NCBI GenBank assembly: GCA_963700705.1
Contig: CAVOYQ010000005.1
Coordinates: 1 to 64,000, forward strand
Source: JAHEFT01 sp963700705
GTDB taxonomy: Bacteria; Pseudomonadota; Gammaproteobacteria; Xanthomonadales; SZUA-36
Length of the DNA: 64,000 bases
Direction: 5' to 3'
Part shown: one piece after another, positions 1-11,123 of the stretch
Layout of the letters: every line of letters begins with the position of its first letter
Numbering within the stretch: position 1 is the first letter of the stretch
The notes under the pieces: model-generated
What the model saw: the letters and a program-made list of their open reading frames with translations, nothing else
What the model was told of the DNA's origin: nothing
The model's database searches: none
Position numbers and translations under genes: made by a program

Positions 1-2
1 AA

Positions 3-215
3 GTAAGGCTGACCTTTGGGTTGACTCCGAGTCCGGAAAAGTATGAGGCATGGCTTTCATCAGTGATTGATCAGACTCGTAAAAGGTTACCTGAGGGGGA
101 ACAGATTGTGTTTATCAACGCATGGAATGAATGGGCGGAAGGCTGCCATCTGGAACCCGACCTGAAGTATGGCCGATCCTACCTGGAAGCGACACGACGA
201 GCGATTAGCGGATAA
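3..215 (+). CDS. WbsX-type polysaccharide biosynthesis protein, C-terminal end (partial)
   Basis: Only the last ~70 residues lie in the window; the frame is open to the left edge. The segment FINAWNEWAEGCHLEP followed by YGRSYLEATR is the characteristic end of WbsX-type proteins, which are found in O-antigen and exopolysaccharide loci and related to GH99-like glycosidases. Family knowledge places it in the cytoplasm acting on glycan precursors; its exact reaction is not settled. It is followed 9 bases later by a family 2 glycosyltransferase, consistent with a polysaccharide operon. Assignment is by motif only. Confidence 0.75.
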   Translation, partial: VRLTFGLTPSPEKYEAWLSSVIDQTRKRLPEGEQIVFINAWNEWAEGCHLEPDLKYGRSYLEATRRAISG

Positions 216-224
216 AGGATTGTC

Positions 225-1302
225 ATGGCTCAAGTTTCCGTCATTGTCCCCAACTACAATCATGCAGAAGTTTCTCAAACAGCGCCTTGACAGTGTACTC
301 GGGCAGACGTTTAAAGACTTCGATGTTCTGATTCTGGACGATGCATCAACAGATAGTAGCCTTAATGTAATAAGGGAGTACTCCGCTGATGCAAGAGTTC
401 GAGTAATCCAGAACGAGACAAACAGTGGCAGCCCATTCAAACAGTGGAACCGCGGGATAGATGAGACCTCCGGCGAATACATCTGGATTGCTGAAAGCGA
501 TGATTTCGCTGAGAACACCTTTCTGGAGAAACTTGTAAGGGTTCTGGATGATGATCCACGGGTTGGAATTGTCTATTCTCGAGTCATTACTGGTCGAAAT
601 AGGAGAGTCAGATTTCAAACCAGGACCAATAAGAAACTGGTATTTCAGTTTTGAAGACCATCGAAGATGGAGTCGTAGATCAAAAATTCTGGACGGAAAG
701 AACTGGCAAATTACATGGTGTTCAAAAACACGATTCCAAATGCCAGTGCCGTCGTTTTCAGGCGTTCTGTGCTCGGCGAAGATTTTAGAGTTCCTGAGGA
801 CATGAGTCTGGCGGGGGACTGGTTTTTTTGGTGTGTCTTGACTCAGTCGATCCGATTTGGTGTTTCTTCCTGAACCATTGAATTCCTTTAGGGTCGCGCA
901 CTCTGGTAGCCAAAGAAGCCAGACATCTAAACGCGGACTTGAATTGATTGAGGGACTAAGAGTATACGAATTCATCAATAAAACGGTGTTGTTGGACAGC
1001 AAAGTCAAATCGCAACTCTTTCATGACCAGCTTTATTTATGGGGGGGATGGCCTATTCACGACGCCTTTCCTTCAGATGTAAATAGAGAGCATCTACAAA
1101 AAATTACTTGAGGCCATCCGGAAAAGAATAGTGACCGATGGTATTCTATTATTCTTCCATTCTGTTACTACTTCTTAGCGACACCTTGAAAGCGAATAGA
1201 CCGGTCTGGTTCATTGGCGGAAAAATCAAGGCTATTGTTATCTGGCCATTCAGGGTTTTAGGAATCGCGCGAATGCAACATAAGGTAGCTGCGGACTCAT
1301 GA
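225..1302 (+). CDS. Family 2 glycosyltransferase, frame-interrupted
   Basis: The start ATG at 225 gives MAQVSVIVPNYNHA, the classic N-terminus of a GT-A fold family 2 enzyme. The frame then changes near 269 (one extra base) and continues as FLKQRLDSVLGQT, the LDDAST nucleotide-sugar loop and IAESDDFA, the metal-binding acidic motif. Further shifts occur near 580-660, 700 and 860. Stitched together, the reading runs through FKNTIPNASAV and AGDWFF to a stop near 1302. The enzyme would transfer a sugar from a nucleotide sugar to a surface glycan. At least four shifts make this either a pseudogene or a badly sequenced stretch. Substrate unknown. Confidence 0.7.
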
Positions 1303-1370
1303 TCTAGCTTCAAAACCAAAAAGACCGTGGCTCTTTCTAGGAAGAACTTACGCTACCCAGTTTCTCGATG

Positions 1371-2238
1371 CTAATCCTCCTGAACGCTCCCTTGATGATC
1401 GCCCAATTGATACTTAACCGGTTCTTGATCGAAACATGCGCCTTTCTGCATGTCACGATTTCTCTTTGCGCAGAAAAGGACCCAGTGAAAAAAGCTTTTT
1501 TGTTTGAGGTTTATCCAACTTTCATTCGCCGCACCGTAACGAAACTTCCAGATATTTTCATCATCAATATCCGCGTAGTAGGCCGATTGATTCCTGGGTG
1601 TGTCGTGCGTCAACACGCTACTTAAAACCGCGTAACTGGGATACAGCTCCGAAATACGGGTAGTAAATTCCACATCATCAAACCAAATGAAAAATTCCTT
1701 GATCGGCAGACCCACTTCTTCAAGGGTTTCCCTGGAAAAAAAACAGGAAACAAACGAACAGGCATAGACTTTAATAACCGCAAGATCGCTGTCGAACCCC
1801 CTCATCCAATCCCAGGTCGGGTCAGGCTGATTCATGTGACATATCTGTCCATCTGTCCAATTGATGCGGGAGCAGAGGAATCCAATTCGTTCTTTTGCCG
1901 AAAGCGTCTCATGAGCGGCAACCAGTTCACTTAACGATGTCTTATTGCAGTAAGCATCATCATCCATCATCCAGAAGAAAGAAGCCCCAGACGCGTAAGC
2001 GGTCTTCAATCCAATATTGAAGCCACCGGCGCCGCCCAGGTTGCTTTCCGTCTTCTACTACCTGGATTGACCGGTACTCCCTTATTAGCCTGTTTAAGAC
2101 TTCACGGGACTCAAAAGAAGGTGCATTGTCAACGACAACCACCCCCGCGGGACGATCGTCGCCATCAAAAATTGCCCTGATGCTTTTCTCGAGCTGAACG
2201 GTCCGGTTGAATGTAACGATGACTGCAAAAATATTCAT
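1371..2238 (-). CDS. Family 2 glycosyltransferase, GlfT-like, one frameshift
   Basis: Starts at ATG 2238 with MNIFAVIVTFNRTVQLEKSI, a GT2 N-terminus. The frame shifts near 2045; past it the reading gives a GGAGGFN segment and then FFWMMDDDAYC, a DDD metal motif typical of rhamnosyl- and galactofuranosyltransferase-type GT2 enzymes. WFDDVEFTTRI further on matches the second acidic motif and catalytic base region. It lies 5 bases after the stop of the GT4 gene and is the last gene of the minus-strand run led by UDP-galactopyranose mutase. A galactofuranosyl donor is therefore plausible, but this is inferred from context. Confidence 0.7.
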
Positions 2239-2243
2239 GATTC

Positions 2244-3405
2244 TTATGAGGCGTAGAGCCGATCAATCTCCTGGCAACTGACTTCCTGAGCTCTTATATG
2301 TTCCAGGTTGGCCTTGTTTCTGGCCAATGCGTCAGAATATCTTTTTCTTGTCGCGCAGAAACATCTGAAGTTTCAAAGCGGCATCTTCAATAAAATTTGG
2401 TGTCAGTGGAACCAGACATTCCAAACAGAGCAGTTCTCCCTGATCTCCAACGTCACTTGAAACGACGAGTCGATCGTATATGGTCGCTTCGTATGATGTG
2501 AAGCTAAGTCCTTCGTTGATGCTCGACAAGGAATAGGATATCTGAGTCTTGGAACACTTTACTTTGTCATCGCAGCGGCCAAAATAGTGAATCTGATTTT
2601 CGAATTCGAATTGATAATTCTCGTCACGAGTTGATCCTGCATTTCTCCGTCGCCATAAATGTGTGCTTCTATGTTTATTAACGGACTGTTTCTGGATAAG
2701 GCGTTCCAGCCGGTGATGAAAATATAAGGTTGTTTTTGTGAAGCCAATCTACCGTAAAATGTGACCACCTTCGACCCAGTGTCGCTTGTTCCACGCCTCA
2801 CCAATTGCGCCGTGGTCAGGCTGGAGGTGTAAGTTAATTGAAACTTGCCAATATCCAACTCCCTCCAAATGCTTTTTCATACATCTGCCGTTGCGCTTGC
2901 ATCAGTCCAGTTGACGCGACGTTGTGCTTGTCAATATAGGCGCGAATATAGTGCGGAAAGTTGGGGAAACCACCATTTGCGTATTCGATAATATGTGTCG
3001 TATCGACGATGTGCAAGTTGGAAATTTCTTGCCGAATTGCTGGGAGAGCTTCGTACATCAGCACACTGTGGTGTATGTGTATGACTTCTATTGAATGTTT
3101 AGTTATGTAGTCTGCTACATGAAGTCTTGAAAGTTCTTGGCTCATAGTCGATACCAATCACCAGAGTCTCCATACAGTGTTGGGCAAAGGTAGGCTGTTC
3201 GCGGATTTTCACTGGGCACGGTAGACAGGCAGTAGCACGTGTGTCCCAACTGCTCGGCCGTCGACATGCTGTAGAGCGCAAAGAGTTCGGCGCCGCTGAG
3301 TTCGTACCAGTGGATGGCATAGAGGATGCGTTTGAAGGAGTGCGTTCGCTGCTGGGACAACTCATTCGTTGGAGACGAGTTGAACCTGCCTTGTAAGTAC
3401 GGCAA
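2244..3405 (-). CDS. Family 4 glycosyltransferase, frame-interrupted
   Basis: Fragments in three frames join into one protein. It begins RILYAIHWYELSGAELFAL (an N-terminal loop of GT4 enzymes), then SIEVIHIHHSVLMYEALPAI, VVTFYGRLASQKQPYIFI (the donor-binding domain strand with the basic residue) and SSINEGLSFTSYEAT, the EGLSFTSYEA motif equivalent to the GT4 E-x7-E site. After the last in-frame stop a one-base shift extends the tail to a stop at 2244, which fits the 5-base gap to the next gene. Shifts are near 3150, 2850, 2560 and 2335. The real start may be 30-40 residues inside the frame, at the residue before RILYAIHW. Confidence 0.65.
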
Positions 3406-3570
3406 TTCTGGCTCAACCTGAAGAAAGTATTCGGAGTTCTGAAGTCTGAATGAAAAAGTAGATTCAAATACAAGACGAGGAAAAACGCCACGCGATTTTT
3501 CTGGCGATCAGCGTACAAATGGGTAAAAAATTCTATTGCTGAATTCTTTTACTTTGTGCATTCGCTAAGT

Positions 3571-4526
3571 TCAGTCACGTCGCGAAAAGACTTTGTGTAT
3601 CTCTTTCATCATACCGTCACGAACGGCGGTTACTGCGACGCGAATAAAGCGCCGACGCTCACCGGGCTCGTAATATCGCACCGCCAGGAAAAACTTTGGA
3701 ATCTTCAGCAGTAGAACGAAGGGATAAAAAATGCCCGAAGCAATCCGGTACATTTCCAGCCGGTTCCTGAAGGTGTAGTAAACCTTCCACAGAGGCCGAT
3801 ATACATCCTTCTGATTGACCAGCGTTTGGCAGTCGTGGGAAAATTTCAGCTTGGGCACGAACCAGTGTTTGACTCCGGTTTTGCGCATTTCCAGCACGTA
3901 GATAATGTCGTCTGCGTAGATGAACAGTTCGCTGCGCGGCAGCCCAATTCGTTGTTCCCGGATCAGGGACAGCCGAAGAAAAAATCCCACAAAGGATGAT
4001 GCATCAACTTCCTGGTGTCAATCCGATCTGGTAATCTTCGTCACCGACGTGAAAACCACTCCTGCCTCTGAAGGCCGTCGAGATCAAGTTCCTTGATATG
4101 CCAGAACGGATTGACACTCGGCCGGTTCATTTCACTGATTTGCCCATCCGGCAGGTAGACGGCAGCGGCGACACTGCCAACCTCATCCGGAATCTCCAGA
4201 TTGCTTGAAACGTTTCCAGTGTGCCGGGCGTCGGGATATGCATCGTCGTCAAATGCAACCAGCCAGTCCGCCTCGGGCAAGTTGGTTTGCCGCAAAGTCA
4301 AACCCCTGGTGGAACCCTCCTGCACCACCCAGGTTTTCCGGGCTGTGAATAACGTGAGACGGTCGATCATCCTGATGTGTCCAGCCATTCTCCGGTTCCG
4401 TCCGTGGAGCAGTTATTGACGACCACGACCCGGTAGAAAGGCTCGTCCCAGTGTGTGCTCAATGGTTTCCTTCAGCTTTTCCAGCCGGTTGAACGTGACG
4501 ATGACCGCAACGACTTTTCTGTTCAT
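3571..4526 (-). CDS. Family 2 glycosyltransferase, galactofuranosyltransferase-like, frame-interrupted
   Basis: The start ATG at 4526 lies 2 bases after the mutase stop and reads MNRKVVAVIVTFNRLEKLKE. After shifts near 4450 and 4360 the alternative frame gives HSPENLGGAGGFHQGFDFA, then WLVAFDDDAYPD (the DDD motif) in a third frame. After a shift near 4030 the C-terminal part begins, with ELFIYADDIIYVLEMRKTG and a hydrophobic tail. The GGAGGF and DDDAYP motifs match GlfT2-type and related GT2 enzymes. Adjacency to glf supports use of UDP-galactofuranose. Three or more frameshifts; function inferred. Confidence 0.65.
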
Positions 4527-4528
4527 TT

Positions 4529-5689
4529 TCAAATCAAACCGGGGTAACGAAAAAAGTCGGGTATGGCTGAACCCTTCCTGGACAATTTCAGAAATTCATC
4601 TGCAGTCGCCAACGCCTCGGCGATCGTCACATCCATATCCAGGTAGCGGTAGGTGCCCAATCGGCCCAGAAACGAAATATTCCGTTCCTTTTTTGCCAGT
4701 TCGACATATCTCTTCAGCATGCCTTTTTCTTCCACCAGGCGAATCGGGTAGTACGGAATATCGTCTTCTTCGCAGGCCCGGCTGAATTCCTTGAAGCAAA
4801 TGGTCTTTTCGTGCTCTTCCCAGGGTGAAAAATACTTGTGCTCGCTGATCCGGGTGTAAGGGACTTCTTCGTCGCCGTAATTCATGACGGCGCAACCCTG
4901 GTAATCGCCTTCCGCGCGTATTTCCTTGAAATCCAGCGTCCGGTAACCCAGCCGGCCCAGGCTGAATATTCGAAATAGCCATCGATGGCACCGGTGTAGA
5001 ACACGTGATCGTATTCGCTCAGCCTCGGACCGGCTGAAGGTCGAATTCAAATGAACACCGATGCGCTCGTGATCCAGTATCTGCTCCACGATGGCCGTGT
5101 ACCCGTGTTCCGGCATGCCCTGGTGCTTATGGAAAAAATAGTTGTCGTCGTAGTTAAATCGAACCGGCAGGCGTTTGAGGATGCTTGCCGGCAACTGCGT
5201 TGGGATGGCAGCCCCATTGCTTGAGGGTGTAGCCCTTGAAAAATGTTTCGTACAGGTCTTTTCCAACGAAACGCAGCGCCTGTTCTTCGAAATTCTGCGG
5301 ATCTTCAATCGTCAGATCGGCCTGCGACTCGATAAAAGCCTTGGCCTCTTTGGGCGAAAACGTTTTGCCAAAAAACTGGTTGATGGTCAGCAGGTTGATC
5401 GGTAGCGTAAATACCCGGCCCTTGCGCGGTGGTTTTTACCCGGTTGGTGTAGGGCATAAAACGGGTGTAGCGGTTCAGGTACGCCCAGACTCTTTCGTTA
5501 TCGGTATGGAAGATATGCGGCCCGTATTTGTGCACCATCACGCCCGTTTCGGCGTCGCGCTCGGTGTGGCAATTTCCGGCCACGTGCGACCTGCTGTCAA
5601 AAACGTCGACGGCATACCCGGCTTCCGCCAGTTCCCGGGCTACGACGGCTCCCGGAAAATCCTGCTCCTGCTATGGCAATTTTCCTCAA
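4529..5689 (-). CDS. glf: UDP-galactopyranose mutase, frame-interrupted
   Basis: Glf is a flavoenzyme that interconverts UDP-galactopyranose and UDP-galactofuranose in the cytoplasm. After frame repair the N-terminus reads KIAIAGAGFSGAVVARELAE (FAD-binding GxGxxG), then HVAGNCHTE, KYGPHIFHTDNERVWAYLN and ETFFKGYTLKQWG. Later come RFNYDDNYFF, GAIDGYFEYSLGRLGYRTL and FLGRLGTYRYLDMDV, all family hallmarks. Shifts fall near 5655, 5420, 5210, 5020 and 4962; the first is one extra G. The start is unclear: TTG at 5689 is in frame, but an upstream ATG could be used if one more base were restored. It heads a minus-strand operon with three glycosyltransferases. Confidence 0.85.
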
Positions 5690-5855
5690 GTTATCACCAT
5701 CATTCCCTGACTCACCGACTTTTATCGCCCGTGTGGCCCAATTATTGATGACCCGACACGCGATGTCGAGTGAAAAGCCCCTGCAACGGTCAGTTTCGCC
5801 TTCACAAAGTATCTGAAGATAGATTACTGTAAGACCGATCAGGTGGGGTATCCGG

Positions 5856-6879
5856 ATGGACGACGGCGCAAAATTTGAGTGGGGTCTTTACGGTGGTGCC
5901 GGTTTTATCGGCCAGCACCTCGCTCATTCCATTCTGCAGCGAAATCCAGGACCACCACGTGACCCTGCTCGATATCAAATCGCCCGACGACTATCGCCTG
6001 GAAGGTACCGCTGGAACCGTTACTCGGTAATGGCCGCTTTGCACGTAATGCAGGCAGACGTCCGGGAACTGCGATCAACTGGCCGCTCAATCGCAGGCCT
6101 TTCGACGTCATCGTCAACCTTGCCGCCATCCACCGGGAACCCGGCCACAAGGCCGAAGAGTACTTTGAAACCAATGTCACAGGAGCCGAAAACGTCTGCC
6201 GCCTGGCCAAGGAAACAGGCTGCAGGGAAATCATCTTCACCAGCAGTATTTCAGTCTACGGCGTTCACGATCATTCCGTTGACGAAAGCTCTCTGCCTCA
6301 GCCGAAAACACCCTACGGCCAGTCCAAGCTGGAGGCAGAAAATATCCACGTGGACTGGGCAAAAAGGTCCGGCGGGCGGCTGACCATTATCCGGCCCGGC
6401 GTGGTTTTTGGCCCGGGCGAGCAGGGCAACGTGACCCGCCTGGTTCGAGAAACGCTCGAGACTGGGCCGCGAAATCCGGATCAGACCGGATCAGCCCAAG
6501 GCGGGCATCTATATCGAGGAACTGATGGAGGTGATTCACTGGCTGCGGAAACAACCATTGGCAGCAGGTCAGCACCAGCTGGTCAATGGCGTTTCCGACG
6601 AAAACCTGACTTTCAATTCCTATGGCGCGGTATTGCAGGAATTGAATCGTTTCGAGAAGAAGCCGCTCACTGTTTCCGAACCGTTGCTCAGGCTTGGCAA
6701 CCTCGATGATGAAACCTTTGGGCTGGGTGTTGGGATCCGGTTCGAAATTCCACCCGGAACGCCTGGCCAAGCTGACCCGCGCCAACGATGTGAAGGCCAC
6801 GGCGCTGATCGCTGCCGGCTATCCCTTCGCCTGGCCGCTCCGGCGTTCCCTGGCTGACTGGCTGGAAAAAGGCCTATAG
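5856..6879 (+). CDS. NAD-dependent epimerase/dehydratase, frame-interrupted
   Basis: An extended SDR acting on a nucleotide sugar. The N-terminus carries YGGAGFIGQHLA (GxxGxxG NAD site). After a shift near 5950 it reads HHVTLLDIKSPDDYRLEG, then VIVNLAAIHREPGH, and then EIIFTSSISVYG with YGQSKLEAE containing the catalytic Y-x3-K. After shifts near 6455 and 6690 it continues through QLVNGVSDENLTF to ADWLEKGL, ending at 6879. At least four frame changes are present. It is followed 30 bases later by a sugar transferase, a common pairing in O-unit synthesis (compare WbpV/WbpL or Gne/WecA pairs). Exact substrate unknown. Confidence 0.7.
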
Positions 6880-6909
6880 AATGGCAACGGATTCCCCGGG
6901 GGTTCATCT

Positions 6910-8253
6910 GTGATACGCCAAGCCAACGCACTTACTTCTAATCCTGGTCAGTTTCCTGTTTGCCTACTGGCTGCGGTTTGGAAACACCGCAGTGGAGCAG
7001 TCCTACCTGGTCGCACTGCTGCTCACGCTGGCGATTTCCTCGATTGTATTGCCCGCTACCGGCGCTTTTCGGCAAGGATTTCGAGTGGGCCGTCATGCGC
7101 CGGATCCGCCGCCTGGTCGCTGGCTGGGCAGTGGTGCTGCTGATGCTGATCAGCCTTGCGGCCGCGCTGAAAACCACGGATTACTATTCACGTATCTGGT
7201 TCGGCACCTGGACCTTGATTTCCACCTTCGGACTGGTCGCTGGTCGTTCTGGTCACTCACGTGGCCGCCATTCGGAAGCGCAACCGGGACCGGCAGGTAC
7301 ACCCGATCGTCCTGGTCGGGCTCCGGGAAGGCCGCAGATCGCGTGGAAAACCAGATTCTGAATGACCCGTCATCCGACATGTTCATCGCCGCCCGGTTTG
7401 GCGAGCAGCGGGTCTGAAGAGACGGTATATCCGGTTTCGGATCTCGCCGCCTATGTTGCGGACAACCCGGTCCATGCGGTCTGGATTGCCGTGCCGTGGG
7501 AAGACAAGCACACGCTGGATGAAAGCCTGCATGCGCTGCGCGAATCGGTCGTTGACGTCAACGTGGTTCCCGATCTTGAACAGTACCGCCTGCTCAACCA
7601 GGGCATCAGCGAGTGGGGTGGTCTGCCGGTGATCAGCCTGTCCGGAACGCCCATGACCGGTTCCGAAAGACGCTTGAAAAACCTGTTCGACTGGCTGGGC
7701 GCTTTTGTGCTGCTGCGTGCTGCTTTCTCCGATTCTTGTTGTGCTGGCGCTGCTGGTTAAACTGTCCAGCCCGGGCCCGGTTTTTTTCACCCAGAAACGT
7801 CACGGAGTGGGCGGGGAAACCATAGAGATTTTCAAGTTTCGCACCATGAAACTGCACCAGGAAGAAAAAGGGCAGGTGACCCAGGCCACCGAGAACGACG
7901 AGCGGGTGACTGCGATCGGGCACTTTCTGCGCACGACCAGTCTCGATGAACTGCCCCAGCTTTTTAACGTGCTGAAAGGCGAAATGTCCCTGGTCGGGCC
8001 ACGCCCGCATGCGATGGAACACAACGACCTGTTCAAATCCCGCATCCCCAAATACATGCTGCGCCACAAGGTAAAACCCGGCATCACCGGCTGGGCGCAG
8101 GTCAACGGCTACCGCGGGCGGACGGAAACGAAGGAAAAAATGGCGCTGCGCATCGAGCACGACCTCTGGTACATCCAGAACTGGTCGTTATGGCTCGATC
8201 TGAAAATCCTGCTGATGACGCCGTTCGTGATGATTCACCGGAACGCGTTTTAG
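6910..8253 (+). CDS. Polyprenyl-phosphate sugar phosphotransferase (WbaP/WcaJ-type), frame-interrupted
   Basis: This membrane enzyme starts glycan assembly by moving a sugar-1-phosphate to undecaprenyl phosphate. The N-terminal third is hydrophobic (LFAYWLRFGNT, SYLVALLLTLAISSIVL, VVLLMLISLAAAL). The C-terminal catalytic domain, intact from about 7705, has the membrane-dipping segment LLSPILVVLALLVKLSSPGP, FFTQKRHGVGG, FKFRTM, LDELPQLFNVLKGEMSLVGP and PGITGWAQVNGYRG, all diagnostic of the bacterial sugar transferase family. Shifts occur near 6950, 7075, 7240, 7400 and 7700. The GTG at 6910 is a likely start. It ends the plus-strand part of the polysaccharide locus. Confidence 0.8.
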
Positions 8254-8269
8254 CGACCAACCCGTCACG

Positions 8270-8721
8270 TATCGATGACGTCCCGTCAGCAGCGCCTTTT
8301 TCTGCTTTGCTTTTACCCGGTGACGGTTTGCTCCAGTCGACCTTGGCGATGACTTCGTAACCGTTCAGGCCGTTCAGCCGGGAGGCCAGTTTCGCCATGT
8401 CGCGTTGGCGCCGAGGTCGTACACCAGCAGGTAGTCGATGGCTTTTCGCAGGGTGAGTGTAATTGTCTTCGTCGGTATGTCTTTTGACCATCTGCAGGCT
8501 GGCTTCAAACGTCTCCGCGCTGCTGCCGTCCAGCGGGATTTCCATTCCGTCGCCCTCGAAATCATCGACAATTTCAGCCTCTACGACAACTTCAGCGGCT
8601 TTGTCGCCGGGGTTGCTGTGGATTTTGCCGCCGGTGTCGAGCAAGCCGCAAGGGCCAGCGCGATTGACGCGATCATCAGGTGGAAAACGGATCTGACTGT
8701 TGTGTTTTTTTCTGTTGCCAT
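8270..8721 (-). CDS. Small lipoprotein, DUF6694-like, frame-interrupted
   Basis: The ATG at 8721 gives a signal peptide ending ALALAAC, a lipobox with Cys about 23, so an outer- or inner-membrane lipoprotein is expected. After a shift near 8600 the frame reads PLDGSSAETFEASLQMVK, and after another it reads AIDYLLVYDLGA and LNGLNGYEVIAK. The pattern DxSS-x-ETFExSL followed by LNGxxxxEVI resembles the small lipoproteins called DUF6694. The 3' end is uncertain because the last frame stays open into the opposite-strand gene. It begins 11 bases after the rsmC stop. Function unknown. Confidence 0.5.
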
Positions 8722-8732
8722 GGGTCTGCTGA

Positions 8733-9766
8733 TTACCTGGTTCGTGGTTTGCCGGCCTGGATGATCATGAACTCGTTGTTCTCATCGAGGCGTTCGACCT
8801 GTTCAAAGTGTTTTTGCAACCAGCTCGCGTAGGGTAAATGCCGGTTACAGACGATGACTATTCTACCGCGTTCAGCCAGGAAAGTTCCCGCCCGGCTGAA
8901 AAATTGCGCTGCAATTTCCAGGTCGTTGCTGACCCCGCGATGAAACGGCGGGTTGCTGACGATCCAGTCGAACTTCCCTACCACCTCTGCAAGCCCGTCA
9001 GACGGCAGCAGCGCGGCTTTCAGTCCGTTCCGGGCCAGTGTCAGGCGGCTGGACTCGATCGCCAGGGCCGACACGTCCAGCAACGTCAGGTCGGCCCGGT
9101 TGCCGGCAGCAAGCAGTGCAGCGGCGATCACGCCGCTGCCGCAGGCAAAATCCAGGATTTTTCCGGCTGGATCCAGGCTTTCCAGGCACTTCAGCAACAA
9201 GCGGCTGCCGTTGTCCAGCCGGCCGTGGGCGAAAACCCCGGGCAGGGAAACCACGTCGATCGTTTTTCCGGCAAAGGTGACCGTCCAGCACTGTTCGTAA
9301 TCGGCCAGCTGAAACGGCTTGTCACTGACCGGCTCCGTGGCTTCATACAGCCCGCAGTGACGGGCGTTATCCAGGCGGGCGACGTTGCCGAAATAACCGG
9401 CCAGGTGCTTTCCCGCCGACTTGATGCCGGAATGGTTTTCACCGACCAGCCAGAGCCGGGCGTCCTGCGGCATCCACGACGAAAGCGCATGGAGCATCAT
9501 GGCCAGGCGGTCCTTTTCCCGCGGCAGGATCAGGATGACGGTATGACACGCCTCAAGCGGCGCGGGAACAACCTCGAACGCGGCCGGGATTCCGCTCCCG
9601 GAATGCCAGCGAAAATCCCCATGATCCTGGGTCGAAACCTGCACCGTGTGGCCTGTCGTGCTGCAATGCCTGGCAAAGCCCGTCGCGCGGCGGGTTGACC
9701 AGCAATATCCGCCCGCTTGTTCAGTCGGCCTGCATTGCGCAGAATGACCTGGCTCGTTCGTTCCAT
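8733..9766 (-). CDS. rsmC: 16S rRNA guanine-N2 methyltransferase RsmC-type, frame-interrupted
   Basis: RsmC methylates G1207 of 16S rRNA. The start ATG at 9766 gives MERTSQVILRNAGRLN; after a shift near 9715 the frame reads GRILLVNPPRDGL, and after another near 9620 it stays open to 8733. The N-terminal half is the inactive pseudo-methyltransferase domain, with GENHSGIKSAGKHLAGYFG and ARHCGLYEA, both RsmC hallmarks. The C-terminal half has the SAM site ILDFACGSGVIAAAL and the catalytic motif NPPF (VSNPPFHRG). Two frameshifts lie in the N-terminal 50 residues. The length, about 340 residues after repair, is usual. Confidence 0.85.
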
Positions 9767-9776
9767 CCGCTGTGAT

Positions 9777-11123
9777 TCAGTCCGGGAAGCGGGCGGTGAG
9801 GTCGTACTCGTCGGCGCCGTCGATTTCCACTTCGATCAGCATGCCCGGGTCCAGTTCCTGGCCATCCGGGATGTGCACGATCCCGTCGATTTCGGGCGCG
9901 TCGGCCTTGCTGCGCGCATAGGCCCCGTTTTCGTTGGTTTCATCCACCAGCACTTCCTGGATCGTGCCGATCTTGGCCTGGAGCCGTGCGCTGCTGATCG
10001 CCGCCTGGGTCTGCATGAAGGCCTCCCAGCGTTCCTGCTTGACGGCTTCCGGAACCGCGCCCTCGATCTCGTTGGCCCGCGCGCCGTCCACGGCGGAATA
10101 GGTGAAGCATCCCACGCGGTCGAGTTGCGCCTCTTCCAGGAAGTCCAGCAGAACCTGGAAATCCTCGTCCGTTTCGCCCGGGAAGCCGACGATGAAGGTG
10201 CTGCGAATCGCCAGTTCGGGGCAGATCTCGCGCCACCGGTGGATGCGCTCCAGCGTGTTTTCAGCGGCCGCCGGGCGTTTCATCATCTTCAGGATCCGCG
10301 GGCTGCCGTGCTGGAACGGCACGTCCAGGTACGGCAGGATGCGCCCGTCGGCCATCAGCGGAATGATTTCGTCGACGTGTTTGTACGGGTAAACATAATG
10401 CAGCCGGATCCAGATCCCGAGGCTGCCCAGCGCTTCGCACAGTTCCTGCAGGCGGGTTTTGAGCGGCCGCCCGTTCCAGAAATCCAGCTTGTACTTCAGG
10501 TCCACACCGTAGGCCGAGGTGTCCTGGGAAATCACCAGCAGTTCACGCACGCCGGCCGCGACCAGCCGTTCCGCCTCGCCCATCACGTCGCCGATCGGGC
10601 GGCTGACCAGTTTGCCGCGCAGCGAGGGAATGATGCAGAAGGTGCATTTGTGGTTGCAGCCTTCGGAAATCTTCAGGTAGGCGTAATGCCGCGGCGTCAG
10701 CTTGATGCCCTGGGGCGGCACCAGGCTGGTGAACGGGTCGTGCTCCCTGGGCGGCGGCGCGTGCCGGTGCACCGCACTGACCACGGCCTCGTACTGCTGC
10801 GGCCCGGTCACTGCCAGCACACGCGGGTGCAGTTTGCGGATTTCTTCCTCGTTCACGCCCATGCAGCCGGTCACGATGACCCGGCCGTTGGCGCTGAGCG
10901 CTTCGCCGATGGCATCCAGTGATTCGGCCCGGGCGCTGTCGATAAACCCGCAGGTGTTGACCAGCACGACATCGGCGCCTTCATAGTCAGGGCTGATTTG
11001 GTAACCGTCGGTGCGCAACTGGGTCAGGATGCGCTCGGAATCGACCAGCGCCTTCGGGCAGCCCAGGCTGACCATGCCCACGGTGGGGCCGGTATGTGGA
11101 TCAGTCTTCGACATCGGGTTCAA
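9777..11123 (-). CDS. rimO: Ribosomal protein S12 methylthiotransferase RimO
   Basis: RimO adds a methylthio group to the conserved aspartate of ribosomal protein S12 using two [4Fe-4S] clusters. The 448-residue frame is intact. The N-terminal UPF0004 domain has Cys22, Cys58 and Cys87 for the auxiliary cluster. The radical-SAM motif CNHKCTFC is at residues 156-163, followed by IIPSLRGKLVSRP. The C-terminal TRAM domain covers about the last 65 residues. A second ATG three codons in (11114) is an equally good start. The first 23 bases overlap the end of the upstream transporter gene on the same strand, implying co-transcription. Confidence 0.95.
   Translation of the reverse strand: MNPMSKTDPHTGPTVGMVSLGCPKALVDSERILTQLRTDGYQISPDYEGADVVLVNTCGFIDSARAESLDAIGEALSANGRVIVTGCMGVNEEEIRKLHPRVLAVTGPQQYEAVVSAVHRHAPPPREHDPFTSLVPPQGIKLTPRHYAYLKISEGCNHKCTFCIIPSLRGKLVSRPIGDVMGEAERLVAAGVRELLVISQDTSAYGVDLKYKLDFWNGRPLKTRLQELCEALGSLGIWIRLHYVYPYKHVDEIIPLMADGRILPYLDVPFQHGSPRILKMMKRPAAAENTLERIHRWREICPELAIRSTFIVGFPGETDEDFQVLLDFLEEAQLDRVGCFTYSAVDGARANEIEGAVPEAVKQERWEAFMQTQAAISSARLQAKIGTIQEVLVDETNENGAYARSKADAPEIDGIVHIPDGQELDPGMLIEVEIDGADEYDLTARFPD

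Noticed and set aside
9717..10922. 401-residue open frame on the plus strand opposite rimO
   Set aside because: It is the antisense of an intact radical-SAM gene with all motifs; its composition is His/Arg/Asp-rich and has no recognisable domain. High GC produces such long shadows.
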